Shown piece by piece: positions 41,208 to 50,458 of a DNA stretch of 64,000 bases. This DNA comes from Pseudochrobactrum kiredjianiae (GTDB lineage: Bacteria > Pseudomonadota > Alphaproteobacteria > Rhizobiales > Rhizobiaceae), in assembly GCF_030362795.1 (NCBI RefSeq), contig NZ_JAUCBM010000012.1, forward strand, positions 24,350 through 88,349, in the 5' to 3' direction. Made by a program: the position numbers and the translations under genes. The notes beneath the pieces were generated by a model. It searched no databases, had not been told where the DNA came from, and saw only the letters and a list, made by a program, of their open reading frames with translations. Positions within the stretch are counted from its first letter, which is position 1. Each line of letters starts with the position of its first letter.

Positions 41208-42799
41208 TGGCTCAAAATTCATTCGCATTGATGACAAATCTAGGCCGCGCTAAAGAAGCGGCGGCCATTGCAAATGGTACCGCAGTTGTCATCACACATA
41301 TTGCAATCGGTGACGGTGCAACTGTGCCATCAGGCGGCGAAACAGCTCTGTATCATGAAATTGTACGCAAGACAGTTTCCGGTCATGGTACTGTCAGCGG
41401 TGCTGCCAATGTCGCCTATTTCGATATTTTTCTGGCAGCTTCAGAGGGGCCTTACACTATTCGTGAGGCTGGTCTGATTGATCAGGACGGTGATTTGATC
41501 GCTATCGCGCGGTATGATCCGCCAATTAATAAGCCCATACCATCCAGCGGCCAGACAGTAGAAGGCACAGTTCGCCTTGAAGTGGCATTCTCCAATGTTG
41601 CCAATGTGACGATTGTTGTCGATCCGACATTTAAGGTGCCGATGCAGAGATTGACGCGATTGCCTTGGCTACCAGTAACTTCAATGTCGTTGACTGTGCC
41701 GCCTACGTCACCTGCAATAGGTGATATTTATCTTATACCTAATGGTGCCACTGGCGCGTGGACAGGGCAGGCTGGAAAAATCGCTGAATATACGACAGCA
41801 GGTTGGGGGATACTCACTCCACCTGATGGCCATGGCGTCGGTTTGCCAGATGGACGTGTATTCGAGCGCGTTAACGGTATCTATATTGAATTTCTTGCCA
41901 GTCGTGACTGGGTTAATAATCGCAAGGCACCTATCACACAGCTTAATAGCTTGCCGTGGCTACCAGTCAAAAGCATGACGGTTACCGCACCGCCCGCAGC
42001 AACTGAAGGTGATCTCTATCTTATTCCCACAAGCGCGACCGGTGCATGGGCAGGCAAGGCCGGACAAATTGCTGAGTGGTCAGGCGCTGCTTGGATGTTC
42101 AAGTCTCCTGCTGATGGACATGGGGTCAGCCTGCCTGATGGACGTGTATTTGAGCGCGTCAGCGGTGCCTATGTTGAGAAAATTGCGCTGGATACTCAGT
42201 CAGGTAAATGGACATATGCTGATGCAACCGGAAGCTCTAACGCGCTTATTGTGGTTCTTGCTCCGGCTCTCCTCGCATACACGCCGGGCTTGCAAATTAA
42301 TATTAAGGTTGCAACCACCAATACCGGTGCAGCAACGATTAATGTGAACGGCCTTGGTGCTAAAAGTATCGTCGATCGCACAGGCACTGCGCTTTCCGCA
42401 GGCGATTTGGTCGCCGGTGAAATTGTCTCTCTTGTCTATGATGGCACGCGGTTTCGAACCATTGGAAAATCCGAAGGCTCTAACCAAATCATGGGCAGCG
42501 CAGGTTGGATCAAGCTACCGGGCGGTCTGATTATGCAATGGGGTAGTTTTTCGGGAACAACTAATGCCTATCATGTAGGTGGGGTTTATGAAAGTTCCAG
42601 TATAGCTGTTACATGGCCGATGGTTTTCCCGAATGGATTATTTCAATGTGTCGCGGGCTGCGGAACGGACGTGAGTGGGAACGGGCTACAGGAACAAGCA
42701 TGGTTTATTCTATCTAATAAAGCAGGTGGAACAGCACTCGTTGCCTGTCGGCAGGCAGGTGCCGCTCTCTCCGGTTTTTATATTGTATTTGGGAATTGA
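41207..42799 (+). CDS. tail fibre protein with duplicated DUF2793-like module
   Basis: 530-residue host-recognition fibre. N-terminal residues 1-150 match the tail-collar/gpH attachment domain (ALMTNLGRAKEAAAIANGTAVVITHIAIGDG). Two tandem modules of about 80 residues follow (about 155-230 and 255-330), each starting LPWLPV-S-M and ending DGHGV-LPDGRVFERV-G-YVE, DUF2793-like. The C-terminal part includes a gp53-like tip (GWIKLPGGLIMQWG, VACRQAGAALSGFYIVFGN). Probably trimeric. It precedes its assembly chaperone. Confidence 0.87.
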   Translation: MAQNSFALMTNLGRAKEAAAIANGTAVVITHIAIGDGATVPSGGETALYHEIVRKTVSGHGTVSGAANVAYFDIFLAASEGPYTIREAGLIDQDGDLIAIARYDPPINKPIPSSGQTVEGTVRLEVAFSNVANVTIVVDPTFKVPMQRLTRLPWLPVTSMSLTVPPTSPAIGDIYLIPNGATGAWTGQAGKIAEYTTAGWGILTPPDGHGVGLPDGRVFERVNGIYIEFLASRDWVNNRKAPITQLNSLPWLPVKSMTVTAPPAATEGDLYLIPTSATGAWAGKAGQIAEWSGAAWMFKSPADGHGVSLPDGRVFERVSGAYVEKIALDTQSGKWTYADATGSSNALIVVLAPALLAYTPGLQINIKVATTNTGAATINVNGLGAKSIVDRTGTALSAGDLVAGEIVSLVYDGTRFRTIGKSEGSNQIMGSAGWIKLPGGLIMQWGSFSGTTNAYHVGGVYESSSIAVTWPMVFPNGLFQCVAGCGTDVSGNGLQEQAWFILSNKAGGTALVACRQAGAALSGFYIVFGN

Positions 42800-42801
42800 T
42801 C

Positions 42802-43371
42802 ATGAACAGATTTTATTATTCCAGTTCACAGAGTGGCTTTTTCACCAATAGTGTTCATGCTGTTCTGCCGGATGACGCTGTGGAGATTACCCCGTCCGAA
42901 CACAGCGCCTTGCTTAATGGGCAGGCCGTGGGTTTGCGCATTGTCGCTGATGCAAACGGAAAGCCGATACTGCAGGCTATAGATAATGCCATTCCGCTTG
43001 AGGTGGTTAAACTGACTCTGAAAATGCAGATTGATCAGTCAGCGGAAACTGAACGTCTGAAATACATCACGCCTGGTACCGGCCAGGCGATGACCTATCA
43101 GCAGAAAGTGGCAGAGGCGCAGGCATATAAATCCGCCACCAATCCGAATCCGGAAGATTATCCGATACTGGCATCTGAGGTTGGTATTACCGCGCCAACA
43201 CTGGCCGAGGTGGCTGATACGGTTCTTGCGGCCTATCACCAGTGGCAGCAGATTGGAGCCGCCATCGAGGCAATCCGCCTCGGTGCCAAGCGCGACATTG
43301 ATGAATCCACAACTGAAGCTGCAGCGCGTGCTGTGTTGGATAGCGTTACCTGGCCGCAACCAGCCATCTAA
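42802..43371 (+). CDS. tail fibre assembly protein
   Basis: 189-residue Tfa-type chaperone. The start is MNRFYYSSSQSGFFTNSVHAVLPDDAVEITPSEHSALLNGQ, and a DUF4376-like helical C-terminal end carries the NPEDYPILASEVG stretch. Starts at 42796 or 42802 are possible. It follows the fibre gene with a small overlap or gap, the usual pairing. Confidence 0.85.
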   Translation: MNRFYYSSSQSGFFTNSVHAVLPDDAVEITPSEHSALLNGQAVGLRIVADANGKPILQAIDNAIPLEVVKLTLKMQIDQSAETERLKYITPGTGQAMTYQQKVAEAQAYKSATNPNPEDYPILASEVGITAPTLAEVADTVLAAYHQWQQIGAAIEAIRLGAKRDIDESTTEAAARAVLDSVTWPQPAI

Positions 43372-43419
43372 ATCCCTGAACATCTGACCCGTTGAGGTCT
43401 AACCATAAGGAGTGCCACT

Positions 43420-44850
43420 ATGGCATCAGTGTCCTTTCACCATGGCACGCGTGTATTTGAGAGTGCCGAAACCCCTATGCTTGTACGCATGGCGCGTACC
43501 GCAGTGCTTGGTCTGATCGGTACTGCACCGGATGCCGATGCAGCAAGCTTTCCCTTGAATAAACCGGTGCAGATCCTGCGCGTACAGGATGCTAAAGGTC
43601 TCGGTGATGCTGGTACGCTGAAAGCTGCAATTGATAGTATCTATGATCAGGTCGGTTGTCCGATCATTGTGGTACGTGTCGAAGAGGGCGAAACCGCAGC
43701 TGCTACATGGGCAAAGATAATCGGTGATCAGACCGCTTTCATCGGTGTACATGCGTTTCGCCGTGCCGCATCCGACGGGCTGTATAAACCGAAAATGTTG
43801 TTGGCACCGGGCTTTACGCAAACCTCTGCAGCAGACGGTATTGCATCAGTCAATGTGACTGTCGGCGGCTCCGGTTATGATGCGGACACAACCAAGGTTA
43901 AGATTACTGGCACAGGTACAGGTGCTGAAGCTGAGGCGATTATTACTGAGGGGGCTATTACCGGCATTATCGTGCGTAAAGCAGGTTTCGGTTATACCGG
44001 CACCGCTACAGTCGTCATCACCGGTAAGACTGGTGCATCAGGTGCCACGGCAACCGCCAATATTGGTTCTGTGATGAATCCTGTTGTTGCCGAATTAATG
44101 GTCGTTGCCGAAAAGCTGAAAGCCATTGCCTATGTTGACGGACCGGATACGACCGATCAGGCGGCAGTGCAGTATCGCGGTCTCATCAATTCAGCCCGTG
44201 TCTTTATCTGCGATCCGAAGGTGTTGAAGTTTGACACCGAGCTGGAAGCAAATGTGCCGGTGCCGTCTTCGCCGATCTTTGCGGCGCGGCAGGCGCGGAT
44301 GGATTTAGAGCAGGGCTATTGGTGGGCAGGATCTAATGTTGATGCTGCCGGTATTGCGGGGGTTAACCGCCCGATTGAATATGGCGATCAGTCAAATTAC
44401 CTCAATGAAAACCGCATCAATACTATTGTGAATATCGACAATACCGGTTTTCGCTTGTGGGGTGTTTGGACATGCGCTGCGGATCTGCTTTGGCAGTTTG
44501 TCTCTGTTCGCCGCACTGCGGATGCGATCAATGAGGCTATGGAAAAATCTTATCTGGTCTTTTCTGATAAGCCATTCTCCCGTGCCAATCTGAAATTCAT
44601 GGTGGAAGGCGGGCGGGCGTTCTTGCGCCAGATGGAAACTGAGGGTGCCATTTTGCCTGGGCATGATGTCTGGCTACTGGATACGAATACGGACAATGAC
44701 ATGGCACAGGGTATTATCAAGCTTGGTATTAAATTTGAACCACCGGCACCGATGGTTGATATCCGTATTACCGCGCACCGTAATATCGCCAGCTATACGC
44801 TGCTGCTGAATAAAGTGGCACAGGAAATCTCTTCCGGTGCTGCAGGCTGA
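43420..44850 (+). CDS. tail sheath protein (FI-like)
   Basis: 476-residue contractile sheath subunit. N-terminal SFHHGTRVFESAETPMLVRMARTAVLGLIGTAPDAD and C-terminal GHDVWLLDTNTDNDMAQGIIKLGIKFEPPAPMVDIRI are typical. About 80 residues in the middle (about 146-228, Gly/Thr/Ala-rich beta strands such as VTVGGSGYDADTTKVKITG) appear as an inserted domain relative to the P2 FI protein of about 396 residues. It likely decorates the outside of the sheath. Confidence 0.93.
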   Translation: MASVSFHHGTRVFESAETPMLVRMARTAVLGLIGTAPDADAASFPLNKPVQILRVQDAKGLGDAGTLKAAIDSIYDQVGCPIIVVRVEEGETAAATWAKIIGDQTAFIGVHAFRRAASDGLYKPKMLLAPGFTQTSAADGIASVNVTVGGSGYDADTTKVKITGTGTGAEAEAIITEGAITGIIVRKAGFGYTGTATVVITGKTGASGATATANIGSVMNPVVAELMVVAEKLKAIAYVDGPDTTDQAAVQYRGLINSARVFICDPKVLKFDTELEANVPVPSSPIFAARQARMDLEQGYWWAGSNVDAAGIAGVNRPIEYGDQSNYLNENRINTIVNIDNTGFRLWGVWTCAADLLWQFVSVRRTADAINEAMEKSYLVFSDKPFSRANLKFMVEGGRAFLRQMETEGAILPGHDVWLLDTNTDNDMAQGIIKLGIKFEPPAPMVDIRITAHRNIASYTLLLNKVAQEISSGAAG

Positions 44851-44906
44851 TCATCAGCCTTTTCTCATTTTTCGTTAACATCACTCATCAATGAAGGGTT
44901 GGGCTT

Positions 44907-45413
44907 ATGTCTGACATGCCTCGTTATGTCTTGCGCAACTGCACCATCTTTGCAGATCGCGTATCAAAAATCGGGCAGGCAAGTGAAATCACGCTGCCTG
45001 TGCCGACTGAAAAAGTCGAAGAATTGCGCAACGCCGGTATGGTCATGCCTATCGATATTCCGATGGGCTTTGAGAAAATGGAAGCCGGTTTCAAACTCTC
45101 AGGTTTTGATCCGCAGGTGATTGTGCTGTTCGGCTTGGAAATCGGTGCTGAACGAGAATTTATGGTCACCGGCGCATTGGCGCATGAGGATGGCACCGTT
45201 GTGAATGCCACCGCCTATATTCGTGGCCGTTTGATCAAAAATGATCATGGTTCATGGAAGGCGGGTGATATGGCGGAAAACGATTTCTCGATCACGCTGC
45301 GCTATTACAAGCTGGAAGTTGAAGGCAGTACCCTGATCGAGATGACGCCGTTTGAAGTCATCATCGGCGGCACATCGCGCACGCAATCTATCCGCAGCGC
45401 CTTGTTGGCATAA
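44907..45413 (+). CDS. tail tube protein (FII-like)
   Basis: 168-residue major tail tube protein. It begins MPRYVLRNCTIFADRVSKIGQASEITLPV after a short MSD lead, and has the core EAGFKLSGFDPQVIVLFGL and the HGSWKAGDMAENDFSITLRYYKLEVEG stretch. It forms the inner tube inside the sheath. Size matches P2 FII (172). Confidence 0.93.
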   Translation: MSDMPRYVLRNCTIFADRVSKIGQASEITLPVPTEKVEELRNAGMVMPIDIPMGFEKMEAGFKLSGFDPQVIVLFGLEIGAEREFMVTGALAHEDGTVVNATAYIRGRLIKNDHGSWKAGDMAENDFSITLRYYKLEVEGSTLIEMTPFEVIIGGTSRTQSIRSALLA

Positions 45414-45427
45414 GGGGAACTGGTTCT

Positions 45428-45676
45428 ATGACTGATACAATTACCGTGACCCTATCAAAGCCGATTATGCATGACGGCAAAGAGATTACCAGTCTCACTT
45501 TTCGTGAAGCAACTGCAGGCGATGCCTGTGCTGCGGATCTTGTTGAGGGGCAGTTTAAAAAGATGCTGGCAATTATGTCTGGCATGGCCGGTGTGCCGCT
45601 GCCGGTACTGATGAATATTCCTATGCGGGAAATTACACGCATTCTGACAGAAGTTACTCCCCTGATGGGGGAGTAA
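45428..45676 (+). CDS. tail assembly chaperone gpE-like
   Basis: 82-residue protein of the phage tail assembly chaperone E class (TITVTLSKPIMHDGKEITSLTFREATAGDA). It lies between tube and tape measure genes, where such chaperones bind the tape measure protein. Its last codons form a 10-bp hairpin with a run of five G, and the overlapping -1 frame continues as an open, protein-like sequence (next entry), as expected for a frameshifted E/E' pair. Confidence 0.85.
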   Translation: MTDTITVTLSKPIMHDGKEITSLTFREATAGDACAADLVEGQFKKMLAIMSGMAGVPLPVLMNIPMREITRILTEVTPLMGE

Positions 45677-45825
45677 CAAGCGGCGGCTGGATTGATGCAA
45701 TCTCTCTGATTGCTTCGGAACTGTCGACGCCGGTTGATGTCATCGAGGCATGGCCGGTGAGTAAAGCCAAGCGCTATCACGCCGCAGCTATTCGATTATT
45801 ACGTGTTCGTAACGGGGCTTCCTGA
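45667..45825 (+). CDS. gpE' extension expressed by probable -1 frameshift
   Basis: The -1 frame relative to gpE is open from before the gpE stop to a TGA at 45823-45825 that overlaps the tape-measure ATG (TGATG). The roughly 51-residue product beyond the slip region (VTSGGWIDAISLIASEL, VIEAWPVSKAKRYHAA, RLLRVRNGAS) reads like a genuine conserved C-terminal domain and has no start codon of its own. The likely slip site is the G5 run at 45667-45671, inside hairpin 45653-45677. Confidence 0.65.
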   Translation, partial: GGVTSGGWIDAISLIASELSTPVDVIEAWPVSKAKRYHAAAIRLLRVRNGAS

Positions 45826-48197
45826 TGGCTGTTCAAACTTCCAAACTGATCGTGGCGCTGATTGATCAGTTTACTGCGCCGTCACGCGGCCTCAGTGCTG
45901 CAATGAAGAACCTGACCGCTGCAAGTGAGGCAAATGCAGCTAAGCTTGCCGCCATGCGCGGTAAAATGCTGGATGCGGTTGGTGCTGGATATGCCCTATA
46001 TCAGGGGCTTTCCGCGCCACTCAATGCAGCCACCGCGTTTGAGGCCAAGCTTGAAGATATCGGTCAGAAAATCGACATTCCTGTCAAAGCTTTGCCAAAG
46101 CTGGGGCAGGAAGTGCGTGAGATTGCACGGCAGGTCACGCAATCAACCATGGAAATGGCTGAGGGCATGGATGTGCTGGCCGGTATGGGGGCGAACCGTG
46201 AAGACTCCCTTGCATTGCTTATGCCGATTGGCCGTGCAGCGACTGCCTATAAGGCCAGCGTGACGGATCTCGCACAGGCCGGTTATGCCGCTTTGGATAA
46301 TCTTAAAGTTCCAGCCGATCAGTTTACTAAGGCTCTGGATGCCATGGCGGAGGCCGGTAAAGCCGGTGCCTTTGAGCTGAAGGATATGGCGCAATATTTC
46401 CCGTCGCTTGGTGCTGCCTATCAGGGCTTGGGACAGACTGGCGTATCATCTGTTGCTGACCTCGCAGCCGCGCTGCAGATCGTTCGCAAGGGGACGGGTG
46501 ACAGCTCATCAGCAGCGAACAATCTTGCCAACGTCCTGCAAAAAATCCGTGCTCCGCAGACGGTTAAAGCCTTTGATAAAATGGGCGTTGATCTTGAAAA
46601 AGAACTAAAAGCTGCTGCAAAGCGTGGTCTGACACCTATTGAAGCTATTGCAGAAATTACTAATAAGGCACTGAAAGGTGACCTCGGAAAACTTGGTGAT
46701 CTGTTCTCAGATAGTGAAGTGCAAAAGGGTATCCGTCCCCTTATCCAGAATATTCAGGAATACCGCCGTATCCGAGCGGAGGCTATGGCCGCGCAGGGTG
46801 TTGTGGAAGCTGATTATCAGCGCCGCCTGCAAACCGGTGAGATGGCAGCAAAGCGGTTCGCCATTATTATGGAAAGGATCAACACTGTTATTGGTGCAGC
46901 ACTGATCCCTGTTCTTGCTGATATGGCAGATACTTTTGAGCCGATTATGAATAGCATGGCCGCATGGATTGAAGCCAATCCGGAGCTGACTCGTGGCTTG
47001 GTGCTGGCTACATCTGCACTCATTGCTTTCAAGGTCGCGACCACTGCGGCCTCATATGCCGGACTGTTCGTAAAAGGTGCCTTTCTTGATCTGAGTATCG
47101 CGGCTCTTGGTGTTACCCGTAGTTTGGGGAGAATTGCTTTCGCTCCGGTTATAGCTGGGTTCAAGGCACTGCGATCCGCAATGATCGGTTATAGCGCTGC
47201 AGCCGCAATTGCAGGGCATGGCGCTGCGGGCAAAGCACTCGCAACAAGCATGCTTGCCTTTCTCAATCCATTGCGTTTGGTGACTGCTGCATTCCATCTT
47301 TTAAAGCTAGCGGTTATTGGCACCGGTGTTGGTGCGATAGCTGTTGGTTTGGCTGCGGCTGGTATCTGGATCTATAACAATTGGACTGGTGTTACCCTTG
47401 CATTTGAAGCCTTCAAAGGGGCTTTTATGAAAGCGCTATCACCGGTCATGCCGGTTATTCAGCCGGTAATTGATGGGGTGTCATGGCTTTGGGAAAAAGT
47501 ATCCAATTTGCTCGGCCCCATAGATGAGATGGGCGGTGGCTGGACACGTGCCGGTATTGCTGCTGGTAAATTTGTCGGCGAAACTCTCCGCTACATTATT
47601 GAGTTGCCGGGCAAGATCATTGCTGCTGCGAGTAATTTTGGCTCCGCAGGTATGCAGATTATTCAATCGCTCTGGGATGGTATGGTTCAGAAGTTTGGAG
47701 AGCTGATGGAATGGGTCAAAGGTATTCCGGGTAGAATTACAGAGGCCATTGGGAATATCGATCTCTCCGGTATGATTAAATGGCCTTTTGGTCTTGGCGG
47801 TAGCGGTGAAATCACGCCTGCAATTACTGGTGGCGCGCCAATTCCGAAAAATCTGGCGGGCGGTATTGATGGTGCAAGAGCCTCCGGCGGACCCGTGAGG
47901 GAAGGTGGCACTTATCTGGTCGGTGAAAAAGGACCGGAGCTGGTGACATTCCCGCAGAATGGTTTTGTCAGTAGCAATTTTGATACGCTCGGTATTTTGC
48001 GAAAGGCAGTTGGATCCGGCAATCAAAACTCTGGCGGGCGTGCCGCTCCGGCTGCAGCTCCTTCAATCGTCAATCATATTGTCGTTCATGCAAAGACTGG
48101 CGCTTCCGCTGCTGAAATTGCAGATCAGGTTGCCCGTGCAATCAGTGCAAAAATTGGTTCTGTTTCAAATCGTGCATACTCAGACGGGGGGATGTAA
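45825..48197 (+). CDS. tail tape measure protein
   Basis: 790-residue tape measure protein that sets tail length and is ejected ahead of DNA. The N-terminal 100 residues are helical, then the TP901-type core (EVREIARQVTQSTMEMAEGMDVLAGMGA, DLAQAGYAALDNLKVPADQFTKALDAMAEAGKAGAFELKDMAQYFPSLGA). Several hydrophobic segments lie between residues 375 and 520. The end carries a family-like GGPVREGGTYLVGEKGPELVT motif. Length is near P2 gpT (815). Confidence 0.93.
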   Translation: MAVQTSKLIVALIDQFTAPSRGLSAAMKNLTAASEANAAKLAAMRGKMLDAVGAGYALYQGLSAPLNAATAFEAKLEDIGQKIDIPVKALPKLGQEVREIARQVTQSTMEMAEGMDVLAGMGANREDSLALLMPIGRAATAYKASVTDLAQAGYAALDNLKVPADQFTKALDAMAEAGKAGAFELKDMAQYFPSLGAAYQGLGQTGVSSVADLAAALQIVRKGTGDSSSAANNLANVLQKIRAPQTVKAFDKMGVDLEKELKAAAKRGLTPIEAIAEITNKALKGDLGKLGDLFSDSEVQKGIRPLIQNIQEYRRIRAEAMAAQGVVEADYQRRLQTGEMAAKRFAIIMERINTVIGAALIPVLADMADTFEPIMNSMAAWIEANPELTRGLVLATSALIAFKVATTAASYAGLFVKGAFLDLSIAALGVTRSLGRIAFAPVIAGFKALRSAMIGYSAAAAIAGHGAAGKALATSMLAFLNPLRLVTAAFHLLKLAVIGTGVGAIAVGLAAAGIWIYNNWTGVTLAFEAFKGAFMKALSPVMPVIQPVIDGVSWLWEKVSNLLGPIDEMGGGWTRAGIAAGKFVGETLRYIIELPGKIIAAASNFGSAGMQIIQSLWDGMVQKFGELMEWVKGIPGRITEAIGNIDLSGMIKWPFGLGGSGEITPAITGGAPIPKNLAGGIDGARASGGPVREGGTYLVGEKGPELVTFPQNGFVSSNFDTLGILRKAVGSGNQNSGGRAAPAAAPSIVNHIVVHAKTGASAAEIADQVARAISAKIGSVSNRAYSDGGM

Positions 48198-48622
48198 TGG
48201 CAATACCTATGTGCCTTGGTCCATTCATGTTTCACTCTCTGCGCTTTGGCTATAACGGCCTTGGTCGTGAGCTTTCTACCCGCTGGGCAGATGTTGCCAC
48301 GGTCGGCGGTTTGAACCGTATGCAATGGACTGGCGGTGATGATGATCTGACTACCATTGAAGGTGTGTTGTTTCCGCATGAGTTTGGTGGCTTGGCTGTG
48401 TTGGAAGGTCTACGCGCTGCTGCCATGGCCGGATCTGTGCTGCCGCTGATAACACTATCTGGTAATGTCTATGGTCTGCATGTCATCGAGGGCGTGAGCG
48501 AAGATCAGACTTATCACACAGCAATGGGCTTACCACGCATGGATGTTTTCCGCATCCAGCTTCGCCGCTACACGGGTGGGAATTTCTCACCCGTTTCCGT
48601 TATTCAATCTTTGTTCGGGTGA
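48197..48622 (+). CDS. tail protein U
   Basis: 141-residue gpU-like protein (MFHSLRFGYNGLGRELSTRWADVATVGGL, EGVLFPHEFGGLAVLEGLRAAA). It terminates or completes the tail. It follows the tape measure gene with one-base overlap. Confidence 0.88.
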   Translation: MAIPMCLGPFMFHSLRFGYNGLGRELSTRWADVATVGGLNRMQWTGGDDDLTTIEGVLFPHEFGGLAVLEGLRAAAMAGSVLPLITLSGNVYGLHVIEGVSEDQTYHTAMGLPRMDVFRIQLRRYTGGNFSPVSVIQSLFG

Positions 48623-48626
48623 AGCC

Positions 48627-48839
48627 ATGAGCCGGATTTATACAACACATCAAGGTGAGGCACTCGATGTAATCTGCCGTAAGATTTATGGAGGGGAGAG
48701 TGGCTATGTTGAGCAGGTGCTGGAAGCCAATCCCGGATTGGCAGCACTCCTGCACCGATTGCCAACGGGCACAAAAATCAAACTGCCCGCTTTGACACGG
48801 GCAGAAAGTATTCCAGCGATTATAACACTGTGGGATTAA
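48627..48839 (+). CDS. tail protein X (LysM-like)
   Basis: 70-residue gpX-like protein. IYTTHQGEALDVICRKIYGGESGYVEQVLEANPGLA and a LPTGTKIKLP end give the LysM-like fold. The start at 48627 follows the gpU stop by 4 bases. Its 3' end overlaps by 4 bases with a minus-strand gene inserted in the operon. Confidence 0.87.
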   Translation: MSRIYTTHQGEALDVICRKIYGGESGYVEQVLEANPGLAALLHRLPTGTKIKLPALTRAESIPAIITLWD

Positions 48840-49171
48840 CGACCTAGTTCTTCCGCTGCAATGTTCCCGCGGCAGCCAACATTTTCTCCATCGACAACCA
48901 TTATATCATGGGTAACAAAGCCCATGTCAGTGACAATCACTTTATTTCCCGGCTTCGCTACGCATGCTATTAGTGGCATCAGAAGTTGAGGGCTGGTTTT
49001 ATGTACCCCAGCTTGAATAAGCTTATAACCTTCAGATCGATCATCTGCTGAATTCCAAACAAAAATGACGCTGGCATCTCCCAGCGCTTTTAATTTGTAT
49101 TGTTGTGCATTGGCGGGTGACATTGATGCAAACAATGCCACGCCTAAAATTCCGCAAAATAACTTTTTCAT
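48836..49171 (-). CDS. exported hypothetical protein inserted against the tail operon (moron)
   Basis: 111 residues. Signal peptide with AxA site (MKKLFCGILGVALFASMSPANA). The mature beta-rich part contains two cysteines (LIACVAKPG, VGCRG) that could form a disulphide. Family not recognised. It is encoded against the late operon between X and D, with GGGGCG before its ATG, which indicates independent expression, possibly in the lysogen, and recent insertion. Confidence 0.68.
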   Translation of the reverse strand: MKKLFCGILGVALFASMSPANAQQYKLKALGDASVIFVWNSADDRSEGYKLIQAGVHKTSPQLLMPLIACVAKPGNKVIVTDMGFVTHDIMVVDGENVGCRGNIAAEELGR

Positions 49172-49230
49172 TTTACGCCCCGCTTATTTAATTTGAAAAG
49201 TTATTCCTTTTAATAAAAAGGAACTTCTTA

Positions 49231-50379
49231 ATGCAGACTCCAGTATTCGAAATAAAAGTCAACGGAAAACCTGTCGCATCTATTTTGAATGAGCGCCTGT
49301 TGTCTCTATCTATTACAGATAAAGAAGGGGTAGGTTCCGATACGGTTGAAGTTGATCTCAATGATGGCAATCCTTATGCCGCCATTCCTAAAAAAGGTGA
49401 TCAGCTTGAAGTATCGCTTGGATATAAAGAGACGGGGCTATTGCCGTTTGGAACCTATACAATTGATGAGCCGGAAGTACGGTGTCTGCCTTACGGCATG
49501 ACTATCTCCGGTGCGGGTACAAACACACGTGATCAGTTTAAGCAGAGCCGGTCGCGCCATTGGGATGATAAGACTGTTGCAGAGATCCTGCAGCAGATTG
49601 CTTCAGAAAATAGCCTAACCCCGATTATTAGTGCGGAAGTTTCCGCACATAAATATCCATGGATCGGGCAGCAGGATGAAAGTGATATGCACTTTGTGGA
49701 GCGGCTAGCCCGCAAGCATGGTGCGTTGTTTTCCGTGAAAGATGGCAAGCTGATCTTTGCAAAGCGTGGCAGCGGTCAGTCGGCCAGTGGCAAAGCTCTG
49801 ACAAAAATCATTCTTACCCCCGCCCAGATCGTTGAAGGAACCTGCCGTGTCACTTTTTCTCATCGAAAAAAGGTGCGCAAGGTCAAGGCCAAAGCCCGTA
49901 ACAGGGCAGAGGCCCGAACGGACGGTGTTGATGCTGATAGTGATGCGGAAGGCACTGCCGATTTTACGCTGAAAGAAAACTTTGCCACTGAGGCTGAGGC
50001 GAAAAGCGCGGCTAAGGCTAAGGCTGAAAGCCTAAAGTCAGAAACTATCAAGACATCGGTTACAGTATTTGGAGATCCCACGATCCGCGCCGGTGCGCCT
50101 TTTACCTATTCCGGTGTGCGACCAGAGGTCGATGGCATTGAATTTATCATTGAGAGTGCCACGCACCGACTATACAAGGCCGGATATCTGACCGAGATCG
50201 AGGCCAAGCTTAAGCCGGTAGAAACGAAAAAAGCGAAAGCCAAGCCAAAGAAAGACAATGCGGCCAGCACTGTCAAAACGAATAACAATAGCTCGAAAAC
50301 ACCAAAAATTCCGCAGCCGGTATCACAACCGCCTGCTGGTAATATTTTACCAGGGCAGGTTGGTATTGGCCGTGCATAG
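49231..50379 (+). CDS. tail protein D (late control gene D family)
   Basis: 382-residue gpD-like protein of the baseplate hub (T4 gp27-like). Clear features are VEVDLNDGNPYAAIPKKGDQLEVSLGYKE near residue 47, and HKYPWIGQQDESDMHFVERLARKHGALFSVKDGKLIF near residue 145. The C-terminal roughly 55 residues are low-complexity (Lys/Ala, then Asn/Ser, then Pro/Gln). It completes the tail block. Confidence 0.9.
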   Translation: MQTPVFEIKVNGKPVASILNERLLSLSITDKEGVGSDTVEVDLNDGNPYAAIPKKGDQLEVSLGYKETGLLPFGTYTIDEPEVRCLPYGMTISGAGTNTRDQFKQSRSRHWDDKTVAEILQQIASENSLTPIISAEVSAHKYPWIGQQDESDMHFVERLARKHGALFSVKDGKLIFAKRGSGQSASGKALTKIILTPAQIVEGTCRVTFSHRKKVRKVKAKARNRAEARTDGVDADSDAEGTADFTLKENFATEAEAKSAAKAKAESLKSETIKTSVTVFGDPTIRAGAPFTYSGVRPEVDGIEFIIESATHRLYKAGYLTEIEAKLKPVETKKAKAKPKKDNAASTVKTNNNSSKTPKIPQPVSQPPAGNILPGQVGIGRA

Positions 50380-50458
50380 CGGCTTTCGCGGGCACGTTAC
50401 GCAAGCCTTAAACGCATACGTTCATCAATGATGTAATAGACTGCTTTTGCGCCGATGT

